Shown: positions 43,341-52,313, numbered from the stretch's first letter. The stretch is DNA of 64,000 nucleotides from a bacterium (GCA_030530485.1 JAUMUX010000001.1:1-64000), one strand, 5' to 3'. Numbers and translations are program-made. The notes: generated from the sequence alone by a model not told the origin.

Positions 43341-44024
43341 ATGATTTTATTAGACCGCGTGACTAAAACTTATGATGGGGCGAGCCATCCGTCTTTGAGC
43401 CGGATTAGTTTGCATATTAAGCCAAAAGAATTTGTGATTTTGGTGGGAACTTCGGGCGCTGGAAAGTCGACGCTCTTGAAGCTTTTGACGCGAGAAGAGA
43501 AACAATCAAGCGGCAAGATTGTGGTTGGCGGAATCGACTACGGCAAACTCAGTGATAAAGACATTCCGCTTTTGCGCCGTCGAATTGGCGTGGTTTTTCA
43601 GGATTTTAAACTTTTGCCGAATCGAACGGTTTTCGAAAACGTGGCTTTTGCGCTCGAAATCGCAGGAATGAACAACCACGAGATTAAAGCGACCGTCCCT
43701 AAGGTGATTAAGCTTGTGGGGCTTTCAGGCAAAGAAAATAATTTTCCGCGCGAGCTAAGTGGTGGTGAGCGTCAGCGAGTGGCGATTGCGCGTGCTTTGG
43801 TGCGCCAGCCAAAAATTCTGATTGCCGACGAGCCAACGGGAAATCTCGACCCAAAGCACAGTTGGGATATTATTCGATTGCTTGAAAAAATCAATGAATA
43901 TGGCACGACAGTGGTGCTAACAACCCACAATGTTGAAATTGTGAACAAATTGAAGCGCCGCGTGATTACCTTAAACCACGGCAAAGTGACGCACGACCAA
44001 TCGCAAGGGGAGTATAAACAGTAA
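43341..44024 (+). CDS. ftsE: Cell division ATP-binding protein FtsE
   Basis: A 227-residue ABC ATPase: Walker A VGTSGAGKSTLLKLL, Q-loop VVFQDFKLLPNRTVFEN, signature LSGGERQRVAIARAL and Walker [14 protein letters not shown]. The sequence KLLPNRTVFENVAFAL is diagnostic for FtsE. With FtsX it forms a membrane complex that activates peptidoglycan hydrolases at the septum. TAATG overlap joins it to ftsX. Confidence 0.95.
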   Translation: MILLDRVTKTYDGASHPSLSRISLHIKPKEFVILVGTSGAGKSTLLKLLTREEKQSSGKIVVGGIDYGKLSDKDIPLLRRRIGVVFQDFKLLPNRTVFENVAFALEIAGMNNHEIKATVPKVIKLVGLSGKENNFPRELSGGERQRVAIARALVRQPKILIADEPTGNLDPKHSWDIIRLLEKINEYGTTVVLTTHNVEIVNKLKRRVITLNHGKVTHDQSQGEYKQ

Positions 44025-45010
44025 TGGCGAAGAAAAAAATAAAGCAAAATTCTAAAGTGATGATGGAGCAAAAACGCCGTAAGCGCCGAATGCTCACTTT
44101 GTGGCGGATTGTTAAATATGGTGTTAATAGCTTCAAGCGGAATGCTTGGCTATCTGTTGCTGCCACGGCAATCATGACCGTGACTTTAGCAATTATTTTT
44201 GGCTCGGTAGTAATGCGAATGGCGATTACCAGTACCGTCGATAGCTTAACCGAGAAAATCGGGGTTTCGATTTACCTCAAGCAAGACGTTAAAGATTCTG
44301 ATGTAAAAGAAATGAGCGACAAAATCAAGGCGCTCAGCACGGTGAAAAATGTTGAATATACTTCTGCCAAAGAAGCTCGTCAGAATTATGCGCGCAAAAA
44401 TGTCAACGACCAAGCAGTGACGCAGGCTTTGATTGAAGCTTCGAATGAATTTTTCGCCAGCTTTTCGGTAACGCTCGAAGATATCGGCAATACGCAAGAG
44501 CTAAAAAATTTGGTTGATAACGACAAACTCATTCAGGCTAATCTGCACGCCAATAAAGCGCCAACTTACGACAGTAATCGCAAAGACACCATCGAGACAC
44601 TCTCGCGTTCATTTAGTGCGGTTGAAAAAGTCGGCCTGTTTGCTGCAGTGATTTTTATGGCGATTTCCAGCTTAATTATCTTCAATACAATCCGTATGAC
44701 CACCTTCAACCGCCGCGAAGAAATTTATATGATGAAGCTAATTGGCGCAAACCGCAATTTTATCCGTGGTCCATTCTTGGTTGAATCGGTTGTGGTCGGA
44801 ATTTTGGCTTCAGTTTTCGCAAGCATTATCGGTTATCTCGTGATTTATATAGGTAGTCCAAAGCTTGAAAGTTGGGGAATTTCGCTTAGTTCCATCATTA
44901 CCAACTGGACGAGCTATGTTTTTGTCATCTTCCCAATTCTGGCGTTGATTGGCTCGATTATCGGGATTACTTCAGCCTGGGTTGCCACCAGAAAATACTT
45001 GAAAATATAG
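44024..45010 (+). CDS. ftsX: Cell division protein FtsX
   Basis: A 328-residue permease-like protein with a basic N-terminus, helix 1 (about 43-65), an extracytoplasmic domain (about 70-190) that contacts the hydrolase, and three C-terminal helices with TTFNRREEIYMMKLIGANRN, the conserved FtsX signature. It transmits FtsE ATP cycles to the outside hydrolase, which is almost certainly the next gene. Confidence 0.95.
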   Translation: MAKKKIKQNSKVMMEQKRRKRRMLTLWRIVKYGVNSFKRNAWLSVAATAIMTVTLAIIFGSVVMRMAITSTVDSLTEKIGVSIYLKQDVKDSDVKEMSDKIKALSTVKNVEYTSAKEARQNYARKNVNDQAVTQALIEASNEFFASFSVTLEDIGNTQELKNLVDNDKLIQANLHANKAPTYDSNRKDTIETLSRSFSAVEKVGLFAAVIFMAISSLIIFNTIRMTTFNRREEIYMMKLIGANRNFIRGPFLVESVVVGILASVFASIIGYLVIYIGSPKLESWGISLSSIITNWTSYVFVIFPILALIGSIIGITSAWVATRKYLKI

Positions 45011-45040
45011 TTGATTAAAAAAAAGGAGGTGTGGTATAAT
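45011..45040 (+). promoter_or_regulatory. Promoter of the CHAP hydrolase gene
   Basis: TTGATT (45,011-45,016), 18-bp spacer, extended -10 TGGTATAAT (hexamer 45,035-45,040). It lies just after ftsX, so the hydrolase can be made independently. Confidence 0.75.
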
Positions 45041-45068
45041 TAATTTAGACATAAGGAAAATAAAAAAT

Positions 45069-46274
45069 ATGAAAACAAAAAAATCAGACAAGAAGAAAAT
45101 AATTTTGAATGGTGTTGCTTCGATTGCGGTAGCGGCGGCTGGTGTTGTGGCGATTATTAATTCGACAATTACCGATAAAGCCAATGCTAAAACAGCCGAG
45201 CAGCTTCAGGCTGAAATCAATGCTCTGGAAGCGCAAGAATCAGAGGCGTTAGCGCAGGCGCAGGCTCTGGGTGAGAAGGCTAAGACTCTCGAAAATGAGC
45301 TTGCCAGTATCGCGAGTCAGAAAGCGGCAATCGAAAAGCAAATCGAAATCGCCAAAGCAAAACATCAAAAGCTTCAGCTTGATATTAAGGCAACCGAAAA
45401 AGCGATTGAAGATAACCGCAAGGCGCTGGGTGTGATTTTGGCTGAAATGTCGGTTGAAGAAGAAATCACGCCAATCGAGCGTTTGGCAAGTAGCGAAAAT
45501 CTCTCGACGGCCTTAGACAATCTTGAATATCAGAGTTCGGTTAAAGATTCGCTGGTAGAAAAAGTTTCAGAAATTAAAAAGCAAAAAGAGCAACTCAAGC
45601 AACAAGAGCAAGAAGTTCAAGTTGAGATTTTGAACCAAGAAAAGGCTGAATCGGCTTTGAAAGATAAAATCAATGAGCAAAATAAATTGATTGCTGAAAC
45701 TCAGAATCAAGAGGCGGCTTATCAAGAATACGCTTCGGCTCGTAGCGCAGAGAAAGCTAAATTGCAGAAGCAACAGCAGGATATTATCGCGGCAGCTCTT
45801 GCGGCGGCAGCAGCGCGTTCTGGCGGTTCAATCACTACTATTGCGGGAGCTACAACCAGCTACCCTTGGAATGCCTCAAACTGTTATATGGACGCCAACG
45901 CCTGGAGCCACGGCGGTGCAGACGGTAACGGAACTGATGGTTTCGGCTATGGTTGCCGACAATGTGTGAGCTATACTGCATGGCGACTCTTCAAAGAAAC
46001 TGGCTACCAAGCTCGCTTCTGGGGTAACGCCAACCAATGGCCAGCTAGCGCGCGAGCAGCAGGATTCTCAACTGGAACTACACCACGACCTGGCTCTCTC
46101 GGGGTAATCTCTAGCGGTGCTTACGGACACATCGTGTGGGTTGAATCAGTTGATGGAAACTACGTCGTGATTTCTCAATATAACTACTTCAATGCTGGCG
46201 GTAGCGGCTGGGGACACTACAGTCAAATGCGCGTTCCAGCAAGCACTTACGACACTTACATCTACGTCAAATAA
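45069..46274 (+). CDS. Secreted PcsB-like peptidoglycan hydrolase (coiled coil + CHAP)
   Basis: A 401-residue protein. A membrane/signal segment (about 10-30) is followed by a long coiled coil (about 40-245), an Ala-rich hinge and a CHAP domain (about 260-400) with GCRQCVSYTAW (Cys299) and YGHIVWVE (His354). This is the layout of PcsB and related hydrolases switched on by FtsEX, and the gene sits directly after ftsX. It should cut peptidoglycan crosslinks to separate daughter cells. Confidence 0.9.
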   Translation: MKTKKSDKKKIILNGVASIAVAAAGVVAIINSTITDKANAKTAEQLQAEINALEAQESEALAQAQALGEKAKTLENELASIASQKAAIEKQIEIAKAKHQKLQLDIKATEKAIEDNRKALGVILAEMSVEEEITPIERLASSENLSTALDNLEYQSSVKDSLVEKVSEIKKQKEQLKQQEQEVQVEILNQEKAESALKDKINEQNKLIAETQNQEAAYQEYASARSAEKAKLQKQQQDIIAAALAAAAARSGGSITTIAGATTSYPWNASNCYMDANAWSHGGADGNGTDGFGYGCRQCVSYTAWRLFKETGYQARFWGNANQWPASARAAGFSTGTTPRPGSLGVISSGAYGHIVWVESVDGNYVVISQYNYFNAGGSGWGHYSQMRVPASTYDTYIYVK

Positions 46275-46278
46275 TCAG

Positions 46279-46334
46279 AAGTCGCTCGAATCATCGGGCG
46301 ACTTTTTGAATTTCGAAAACGCTTGTGATATACT
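46279..46334 (+). promoter_or_regulatory. Terminator of the CHAP gene overlapping the ctpA promoter
   Basis: A 10-bp stem (46,279-46,288 with 46,295-46,304, one G.U) runs into T5. The same T run forms the start of the -35 box TTGAAT (46,306-46,311), followed by 17 bp and extended -10 TGATATACT (hexamer 46,329-46,334), with the ATG 7 nt later. Confidence 0.82.
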
Positions 46335-46341
46335 GGAAAGT

Positions 46342-47529
46342 ATGAATAGGGAGAGTAAGAAAATCCAGCTCTCAACTGCTGTGGCGGTAGCTGGCTTGAT
46401 GATGATTATTGGTTTTATTGGCGGAACTCGGCGGGCGGAGCTTTACAATCTTGTGGCGCCAGTTTTTGGTTTAAAAAAGGAATCTTCGGAGCTTGACCTT
46501 AGCTCGGTGCAAAAAACGTATAAAACTCTTGCTGAAAAATTCGGCGGAAATTTAGATGAGGAGGCTTTGATAAGTGGCGCTTCGAAAGGCTTGGTGAGCG
46601 CGGCGGGCGACGACTACACCGAATATATGACGGCGAAAGAAGCCGAAGAATTCAATAAAAGTTTGAGCGGAAACGTTGGCGCGGGAATTGGCGTGGAGGT
46701 TGGTTTGCGCAATAACTTGCCAACCGTCGTGCGAACGCTAAAAGACAACCCGGCGGTTAAAGCGGGCGTGCAGGCAGGCGACGTGATACTGGAGGTGAAT
46801 GGCGAAGATGTTTCGAAAATGAGTATCTCTGAGGTGACGAATAAAATTAAGGGCGAAGCTGGCACGACGGTGAAAATTACGGTTTTGCACGACGGCGAGA
46901 AGAAAGATTTCAGCATCACGCGAGCGACGATTTCGAACCCGAGCGTTGAGGTAGAATATGCTGGCGAGGTGGCAATTATGCGCATTTCGCGTTTTGATAG
47001 CGAGACGGGCAGTTTGGCAAAAAAATACGCGCAAGAAATTCGAAGCAAAAATATTTCGAAAATCGTGTTAGATTTGCGCGGCAACGGCGGCGGATATGTC
47101 AGCGCGGCGCAGGCGGTGGCGAGTTTGTGGCTTAAAAAAGATGATGTTATCGTGACCGAGAAAAAAGGTTCGAAGGTCATTGATGAAATTAAAGCAACTG
47201 GCGATAATTTGTTGGCAGGAATCCAGACGATTGTTTTGGCGGATAACAGTAGCGCGAGTGCCAGCGAAATTGTGGTTGGCGCGCTCAAAGAGCACGGCGT
47301 GGCGCAGTTTTATGGCGTAAAAACTTATGGCAAAGGTAGCGTTCAAGACCCAATCAATATCAATAACGGCGCGCTTTTGAAGGTGACAATCGCCAAATGG
47401 TATACGCCGAATGGTAAAAATATCGACAAAGAAGGGATTTCGCCAGATAAAGAAGTGAAGATTTCTTCAGAGCAAATCAACAGGGGCGAAGACCCTCAGC
47501 TTGAAGCCGCCAAAGAAGCCTTAAAATAA
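46342..47529 (+). CDS. ctpA: Carboxy-terminal processing protease (S41 family, PDZ)
   Basis: A 395-residue protein with an N-terminal membrane anchor (about 10-28), a PDZ domain (about 110-200; VKAGVQAGDVILEVNGEDV) and an S41 peptidase domain. The catalytic serine lies in LADNSSASASEIVVGAL and the lysine in YGKGSVQDP. It faces the cell exterior and trims envelope proteins, often hydrolases or their activators, so its place after the CHAP gene is meaningful. The frame is open from 46,192, but the promoter and leaderless start fix ATG 46,342. Confidence 0.93.
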   Translation: MNRESKKIQLSTAVAVAGLMMIIGFIGGTRRAELYNLVAPVFGLKKESSELDLSSVQKTYKTLAEKFGGNLDEEALISGASKGLVSAAGDDYTEYMTAKEAEEFNKSLSGNVGAGIGVEVGLRNNLPTVVRTLKDNPAVKAGVQAGDVILEVNGEDVSKMSISEVTNKIKGEAGTTVKITVLHDGEKKDFSITRATISNPSVEVEYAGEVAIMRISRFDSETGSLAKKYAQEIRSKNISKIVLDLRGNGGGYVSAAQAVASLWLKKDDVIVTEKKGSKVIDEIKATGDNLLAGIQTIVLADNSSASASEIVVGALKEHGVAQFYGVKTYGKGSVQDPININNGALLKVTIAKWYTPNGKNIDKEGISPDKEVKISSEQINRGEDPQLEAAKEALK

Positions 47530-47554
47530 AGTAGCTTTTTGAAAAAGCTTATGA

Positions 47555-47560
47555 TATAAT
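47555..47560 (+). promoter_or_regulatory. Extended -10 promoter of the response regulator
   Basis: TGATATAAT with the hexamer at 47,555-47,560, 6 nt before the ATG; no convincing -35 box. Confidence 0.65.
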
Positions 47561-47566
47561 AGCGTT

Positions 47567-47950
47567 ATGGAGATAAAGAAGAAAATCTTATTGGTTGAAG
47601 ATGACGAAATGCTGGCGAGCGTTTATCGGGCGCGTTTAGAGATGGAAGGCTTCGAGGTAATCGAAGTTCACGATGGCGAAAAAGCGCTTTCGAGCGCAAT
47701 TGAACATCGCCCAGACTTAATTTTGCTCGATGCGATGATGCCAAAGATTTCAGGTTTTGATGTTTTGGATATTTTGCGCAACACGCCAGAAACAATGAGC
47801 ATTACGGTAATTATGCTCACCGCTTTGAGCCAAGAAAAGGATAAAGAGCGAGCTGAGGCGTTGGGCGTGGATGAATATTTAGTTAAATCGCAAGTGGTGA
47901 TTTCAGATGTCGTAGAGCGCGTGCGCCACCATTTAGGGCTAAGAAATTAA
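47567..47950 (+). CDS. Single-domain response regulator (CheY-like receiver)
   Basis: A 127-residue receiver with acidic pocket LLVEDDEM, phosphoacceptor aspartate in LILLDAMMPKISGFDVL (near residue 53), Thr in VIMLTALS and Lys in EYLVKSQ. There is no output domain, so it acts by protein contact, and no kinase is adjacent (one occurs at 52,390). The mRNA is probably leaderless. Confidence 0.93.
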   Translation: MEIKKKILLVEDDEMLASVYRARLEMEGFEVIEVHDGEKALSSAIEHRPDLILLDAMMPKISGFDVLDILRNTPETMSITVIMLTALSQEKDKERAEALGVDEYLVKSQVVISDVVERVRHHLGLRN

Positions 47951-47954
47951 AGTT

Positions 47955-48046
47955 AAATCTCTGTTTTCAGTTTTCGAAAATAGAGATTTTTTAATTGAGC
48001 GTTTTTCGAAAAAAATAAAATAGAGCTTTTCGAAAAGCTCTATTTT
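47955..48046. terminator. Convergent terminators between the receiver gene and rpmA
   Basis: A stem with T run (47,955-47,962 with 47,982-47,989) ends the receiver gene. A perfect 30-bp palindrome centred on TTTTCGAAAA (48,017-48,046), with flanking A and T runs, can serve rpmA on the other strand and act in both directions. Confidence 0.85.
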
Positions 48047-48050
48047 ATTA

Positions 48051-48323
48051 TTACGCAACTTCTACAACAGTGCGTCGCACAGTTTTACCTGTAAATTTGC
48101 GTTTTTGGATTTGTTTGAACTGCACAACGCCATCCTTTGCGGCATGGATTGTGAAGTTTCGGCTCATGTAAGTTCCTTCACCAGCCAATTTGGTTGCGCC
48201 AGTTTGTCGAACGAGAACTTCGCCCTCGTTCACTTTTTGACCGCCAAATCGTTTCACGCCGAGGCGCTTGCCGGCATTGTTGTGGACGTTCTTACTTGAA
48301 CCACCTGCCTTAACTTTTGACAT
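48051..48323 (-). CDS. rpmA: Ribosomal protein bL27
   Basis: A 90-residue bL27 with the conserved AGGSSKNVHNNAGKRLGVKRFGGQ N-terminus (only its beginning need be read: AGGSSKNVHNNAGKRLGVKR) that reaches the peptidyl-transferase centre, then EVLVRQTGA and AKDGVVQFKQ. It lacks the cleaved Firmicutes N-terminal extension. rplU and obg, its usual neighbours, are not here. Its start lies inside the end of the methyltransferase gene. Confidence 0.95.
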   Translation of the reverse strand: MSKVKAGGSSKNVHNNAGKRLGVKRFGGQKVNEGEVLVRQTGATKLAGEGTYMSRNFTIHAAKDGVVQFKQIQKRKFTGKTVRRTVVEVA

Positions 48324-49536
48324 TTTTACTCCTTATTAGTACTAATAATTCACGCGCCACAACTTGATTTTCGCGATAATATATTAAATCTTGTGGTTTA
48401 ACGCGCATAAATTCTTTCCTATTATACCCGAGCTCCTGCAAAAAGTCAATAAGTGGAAGATGAGAAAAATTGCCATTTTGGGTTCGCCAAGCGGGCACGG
48501 CGATGCAAATTTGCGTGCCTTCAGGGATTTGCTGCGCGAGATTTTTAAGAAAATTTGAAATAATGCGGTTGCAATTTTCGCGAACTTCTTGCATTTTTTT
48601 AGGCGAAGGTGGCGCAGAAAAGGGCTGACCGAGATAAGATTCGCAAACTACCGTGGCGAGATTTTTGGCGAAGTGCCAATTTTCGCTTGTTGCGTCCGCT
48701 GCATAGAGTTCGCCAAGTTTGCCGTGGGGCTTAAATTCGTGCAAAAACCAAGCGCTATTTTCTTGCGAAAATTCCACCATTTTTTCGCTTGAATCTGTTC
48801 CATTCGCTCGAAAACCCTTCAAAATTGCCTCTTGAAGAACCGTTCCTGTTCCGCAAAATGGGTCGAGAACTTCAGGCTTTTTGGTGGTTTTTTCGCCTTT
48901 CAAAAAGCGGATTTGAGGCTGATTCGCGCCAGCACCCAGATTGACCATCGTTTGGGCGAGCTTTGGCGGCAACATCCCGACAAAAGCGTCGCGCTTGGGG
49001 CGATTCTGGTCGCGGCGAGCGTAACTATGAATATTTTGCGCGCCGTTCGAAAGGGCGATAATGGTTTTTTTGCCGCCTCGTGCTACTAAAATTTCGATTT
49101 TTTTCGCGCTCAAGCCGAGTTTATTGTTGTGCGAAATTGCGGTCGAAAGCACCGCATCTTTCGAAGAAATCACGCGCATCGAAACGCCGCGCTTTTTCAT
49201 TTTTTGCTTAAGTAGAAAAGTAGTTTTGGCAATCTCATTTGGGCGAATTTTTAAGCCATAAGCCGAAATACCAAGCGTGATTTTACCTTCGAAATCTGCA
49301 AAATCGCGTTCGAAAACTCGCAGAATATTTTTCGAAATTTCGTGCCAGTCGGTCGAATTGATTTCGAAAACCACCTCGCCCGTTTTTAGAATTGAGCCAA
49401 AATGCGAAACGTTGATTTTTTCAGTGTCAACAAGACAGGCGTAGTTGCCCAAAACACGAATTTTTTCGCCACCAAAAATGCTTTCGAGTTCAGCGATTCC
49501 GATGGCGGGCTGGCGCCCCAAGATTGCAATTTTCAT
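48310..49536 (-). CDS. Putative THUMP/Trm11-like RNA (tRNA) methyltransferase
   Basis: A 408-residue protein. The N-terminal half has the mixed alpha/beta pattern expected for a THUMP-like RNA-binding region, and HSYARRDQNRPKRDAFVGMLPP just before the catalytic part is typical of Trm11/TrmG10-type enzymes. The SAM-binding motif is LDPFCGTGTVLQEAIL near residue 228, but the usual catalytic NPPY/DPPY appears altered (VVCESYLGQPF). It probably modifies a guanosine in tRNA, though the exact site is unknown. Confidence 0.8.
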   Translation of the reverse strand: MKIAILGRQPAIGIAELESIFGGEKIRVLGNYACLVDTEKINVSHFGSILKTGEVVFEINSTDWHEISKNILRVFERDFADFEGKITLGISAYGLKIRPNEIAKTTFLLKQKMKKRGVSMRVISSKDAVLSTAISHNNKLGLSAKKIEILVARGGKKTIIALSNGAQNIHSYARRDQNRPKRDAFVGMLPPKLAQTMVNLGAGANQPQIRFLKGEKTTKKPEVLDPFCGTGTVLQEAILKGFRANGTDSSEKMVEFSQENSAWFLHEFKPHGKLGELYAADATSENWHFAKNLATVVCESYLGQPFSAPPSPKKMQEVRENCNRIISNFLKNLAQQIPEGTQICIAVPAWRTQNGNFSHLPLIDFLQELGYNRKEFMRVKPQDLIYYRENQVVARELLVLIRSKNVKS

Positions 49537-49575
49537 TCTATAATTATAACAGATTTTGGAATTTTTAAAAACATC

Positions 49576-49604
49576 TTGACAAAAGGATTAGGGGAGGGTA
49601 GAAT
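49576..49604 (+). promoter_or_regulatory. Promoter of the pilin gene
   Basis: TTGACA (49,576-49,581), 17-bp spacer, TAGAAT (49,599-49,604), 8 nt before the ATG. Confidence 0.82.
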
Positions 49605-49612
49605 ATATTTAT

Positions 49613-50143
49613 ATGAAAACGTTTAAGGTTAATTTACAAGAAAACAAACGAGGTTTTACAATTATTGAGGTGGTTTTGGTGCTGGCGATTGCGGGGCTGA
49701 TTTTTTTGATGGTGTTTATTGCTTTACCGACGCTTCAGCGTAATCAGCGCGACACGCAGCGCAAAAGTCAGATTAGCTCTATTGCTGCACAACTGGAAAA
49801 TTCGCGGGAGAATGATCGCGGTCGAGAAGTGAGTGATTATGCGACAAATCAGCAGCTGGAAATTTTCATTGAAAATTATCTCAAGCCTCATCAAGATGAA
49901 TACAAAGACCCCGCAACGGGCAAATTTTACACTTTTTTGAAATGCGGCGGAAAGGTGAATTGCGGCACGGGAAACGGCTTAGAAAATCTGGAAATTGGCG
50001 AAATTTACTATAATTCGGGCGCATCTTGCGACGGTGAAACTTTTATCGACCAACCACGCAATGCTTCGCATTTCGTGCTAATCACCAAAATGGAAGGTGG
50101 TGGCAGATATTGCTTTTCGAATAAACCTGGCAAAAAGAATTAG
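49613..50143 (+). CDS. Type IV pilin-like protein
   Basis: A 176-residue prepilin. A short basic leader ends at KRG, followed by FTIIEVVLVLAIAGLIFLMV with Glu at mature position 5, the prepilin-peptidase site and assembly helix. The C-terminal globular part has four cysteines (KCGGKVNCG; ASCDGE; RYCF), which probably form disulfides. Type IV pili mediate host attachment, twitching or DNA uptake in Saccharibacteria. It stands alone with its own promoter, away from assembly genes. Confidence 0.9.
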   Translation: MKTFKVNLQENKRGFTIIEVVLVLAIAGLIFLMVFIALPTLQRNQRDTQRKSQISSIAAQLENSRENDRGREVSDYATNQQLEIFIENYLKPHQDEYKDPATGKFYTFLKCGGKVNCGTGNGLENLEIGEIYYNSGASCDGETFIDQPRNASHFVLITKMEGGGRYCFSNKPGKKN

Positions 50144-50184
50144 CAAATTTTGGGCTAAAAGGCGATTTTTTACCAGAAAAATGC

Positions 50185-50190
50185 TATAAT
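50185..50190 (+). promoter_or_regulatory. Extended -10 promoter of xseAB
   Basis: TGCTATAAT with hexamer at 50,185-50,190, 8 nt before the ATG; weak -35. Confidence 0.65.
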
Positions 50191-50198
50191 AAAAGCAT

Positions 50199-51401
50199 AT
50201 GAGTTTTGATTTTGACGAATTTGATGAATTGATTGCGGGCGAAATTTCTCCGTCGAAAACTAATTTTGGGCTTGCGGGCGATTTCGAAAATTTTTCGGCG
50301 CAGAATTTCGAAAATTTGCCGATTTTTAGCGTTTCGAATTTTATCGAAATTTCGAATGGCGTTTTCGAAAAAGCTTTTCCGAGCGTTTTGGTGGAAGGCG
50401 AGATTTCGAGCTTCAAAATCAACCAAAATAAGTTTGTTTTTTTCGATTTGAAAGATGAAGAATCGAGTTTGGGTTGCTTTATGACGGTTTGGCAAATGCG
50501 TTTTCCGCTTGAAGACGGAATGAAAATCATCGCCAAAGTTCAGCCAAAACTGACGAATTGGGGGAAATTTAGCCTGACAGTGGAAAAAATAATTCCGCGC
50601 GGTGAAGGCAGTTTGAAGAAATCTTTCGAAATTCTCAAGGCGAAATTGGCGCGCGAAGGGCTGTTTTCGCCCGAACGCAAGCGGGCAATTCCGTCTCGCC
50701 CGCAAAATATCGCGGTGATTTCGAGCACGCAGGCGGCAGGATACGCCGATTTTATTAAGATTTTGAACGAGCGCTGGGGCGGCGTGAAGGTGCGAGTGGC
50801 TCACACTCAAGTTCAGGGTTTGGTGGCAGCCGACCAGATTATTCGCGCGCTGGAATTTCTTAATTCGCAAGAAAATTTGCCAGAAGTGATTGTGATTTTG
50901 CGCGGTGGCGGTTCAGCGGATGATTTGGCGATTTTTAACGATGAAAAACTGGTGCGCGCGGTGGCGAATTCGCGTGTGCCGATTTTGACTGGAATTGGCC
51001 ACGAAACGGATGAAAGTTTGGTTGATTTGGCGGCCGATTTGGCGGCTTCAACGCCAAGCAACGCCGCTCAGATTTTGGTGCCAGATAAAACCACCGAAAT
51101 GCGATTTTTGCGCGCTAAAATTCTCCGCGCTAAAGAAGATATTTTGAATATTTTGCAATTGAAAAAGGAGGAAGAAAAGCGCAAAATTCACCAAGTTGGC
51201 GGTTCGATTCTGCTTCAAATCGAAAATCGAAAGGCGGAAATTAAAGCTAAAAAACGCTTGCTCGAAAATCTCAATCCGCATAAAATTTTACAGCAAGGAT
51301 ATGCGATTTTGCGCGGAAAAGTAGCGATTGGCGAACAAATCATCATCGAGACGATGGATAAAAAAATTACGGCGGAGGTAAAAAATGTCGAACAAAATTA
51401 A
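50199..51401 (+). CDS. xseA: Exodeoxyribonuclease VII large subunit
   Basis: A 400-residue XseA: OB-fold (VEGEISSFKINQNKFVFFDL; WGKFSLTVEKIIPRGEGSL), catalytic core (IAVISSTQAAGYADFIKIL; VILRGGGSADDLAIFNDE; PILTGIGHETDESLVDL) and a C-terminal coiled coil. With XseB it degrades single-stranded DNA from both ends. It has an extra 40-residue N-terminal tail and an extreme density of TTCGAA (five between 50,283 and 50,369). Its end overlaps xseB. Confidence 0.95.
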   Translation: MSFDFDEFDELIAGEISPSKTNFGLAGDFENFSAQNFENLPIFSVSNFIEISNGVFEKAFPSVLVEGEISSFKINQNKFVFFDLKDEESSLGCFMTVWQMRFPLEDGMKIIAKVQPKLTNWGKFSLTVEKIIPRGEGSLKKSFEILKAKLAREGLFSPERKRAIPSRPQNIAVISSTQAAGYADFIKILNERWGGVKVRVAHTQVQGLVAADQIIRALEFLNSQENLPEVIVILRGGGSADDLAIFNDEKLVRAVANSRVPILTGIGHETDESLVDLAADLAASTPSNAAQILVPDKTTEMRFLRAKILRAKEDILNILQLKKEEEKRKIHQVGGSILLQIENRKAEIKAKKRLLENLNPHKILQQGYAILRGKVAIGEQIIIETMDKKITAEVKNVEQN

Positions 51402-51576
51402 TCAAAAAATGGCTGAAATCGATAAAATTTTGGTCGAAATCGAAAACGGCGAAGTGCCTTTGGAAGAGGTCTCGGCGAAATATAAAAGCGCGGTCAAATT
51501 GGTAAACGAAATCGAGGAAGCGCTGGAAAATATCTCTAATGAAATCGAGATAATTAGCGAGGATTTTTCGAAATAA
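51385..51576 (+). CDS. xseB: Exodeoxyribonuclease VII small subunit
   Basis: A 63-residue helical protein with the XseB pattern KILVEIENGEVPLEEVSAKY and an acidic tail. It overlaps the end of xseA by 17 nt. AGGCGGAGG upstream gives a strong ribosome-binding site. Confidence 0.93.
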   Translation: MSNKINQKMAEIDKILVEIENGEVPLEEVSAKYKSAVKLVNEIEEALENISNEIEIISEDFSK

Positions 51577-51592
51577 ATTTTTCGAAAAGCTC

Positions 51593-51621
51593 TTGAAAAA
51601 TTCGAAAAGCATAAGTATAAT
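51593..51621 (+). promoter_or_regulatory. Promoter of the membrane-anchored protein gene
   Basis: TTGAAA (51,593-51,598), 17-bp spacer, TATAAT (51,616-51,621), 6 nt before the ATG. Confidence 0.82.
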
Positions 51622-51627
51622 ATAGAT

Positions 51628-52305
51628 ATGAAAAATTTTAAAAATGGAAAAGTTGAAGGTTCAACGATTGTAATTATTCTTTTGTCGATTGCGCTGGTTG
51701 GTTTGGGCGCTTTTGGTGTTTGGGCTTGGATGAATTATGAAAGGTCGCGCACCGATGTCGAAGGCCAGGTGAATCTTGCAGTTTCTGAGGCAAAAAAGCA
51801 AGAAGCGGAGGAGCAGGCCGAAAAATACGCTGAACGCGAGCGCGCAAATGTGATTAAATTTAACGGCCCAGCTGATTACGGTGGAATTTCTTTCTCATAT
51901 CCAAAAGCTTGGAGTTCTTATGTGGCTTCGGATGGATCAAAAAATGAAGATTATTTTGCGTATTTCCATCCAACCACTGTGCCGCCAGTGCCAACTTCGA
52001 AAAAGGAAGTGCAACGATTTGCGCTTCGAATGGCGATTTATAATTCTACAATGGATGAAGTTTTGAGCGAATATAGCAAAGCTATCTCGGCGGGCGAATT
52101 GTCTTCTTCGTCAGTGATTGCGAACGGCAAAAACGCGACCAAGCTCGAAGGTTTGTTCCCAGATACCACTAATAAAGACAACCGAATCCAAGGCGTGGCA
52201 TATTTCTTCAAAGTGAACGACAAAGTTTTGATGCTGAAAACCGACGCGCAAGACGCTTTCATTCAAGAATTTAACAGCTTAATTAATACGGTTAATTTCA
52301 AATAA
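51628..52305 (+). CDS. Membrane-anchored extracellular protein, PsbP-like
   Basis: A 225-residue protein with one N-terminal membrane helix (about 12-34), a short Glu/Lys coiled coil (about 40-72) and an outer domain (about 75-225). The outer domain opens GGISFSYPKAWSSYV and ends with VNDKVLMLKTDAQ, a pattern seen in PsbP-like and similar single-domain envelope proteins. Function unknown. Such proteins are common in Patescibacteria. Confidence 0.75.
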   Translation: MKNFKNGKVEGSTIVIILLSIALVGLGAFGVWAWMNYERSRTDVEGQVNLAVSEAKKQEAEEQAEKYAERERANVIKFNGPADYGGISFSYPKAWSSYVASDGSKNEDYFAYFHPTTVPPVPTSKKEVQRFALRMAIYNSTMDEVLSEYSKAISAGELSSSSVIANGKNATKLEGLFPDTTNKDNRIQGVAYFFKVNDKVLMLKTDAQDAFIQEFNSLINTVNFK

Positions 52306-52313
52306 ACCACGGG

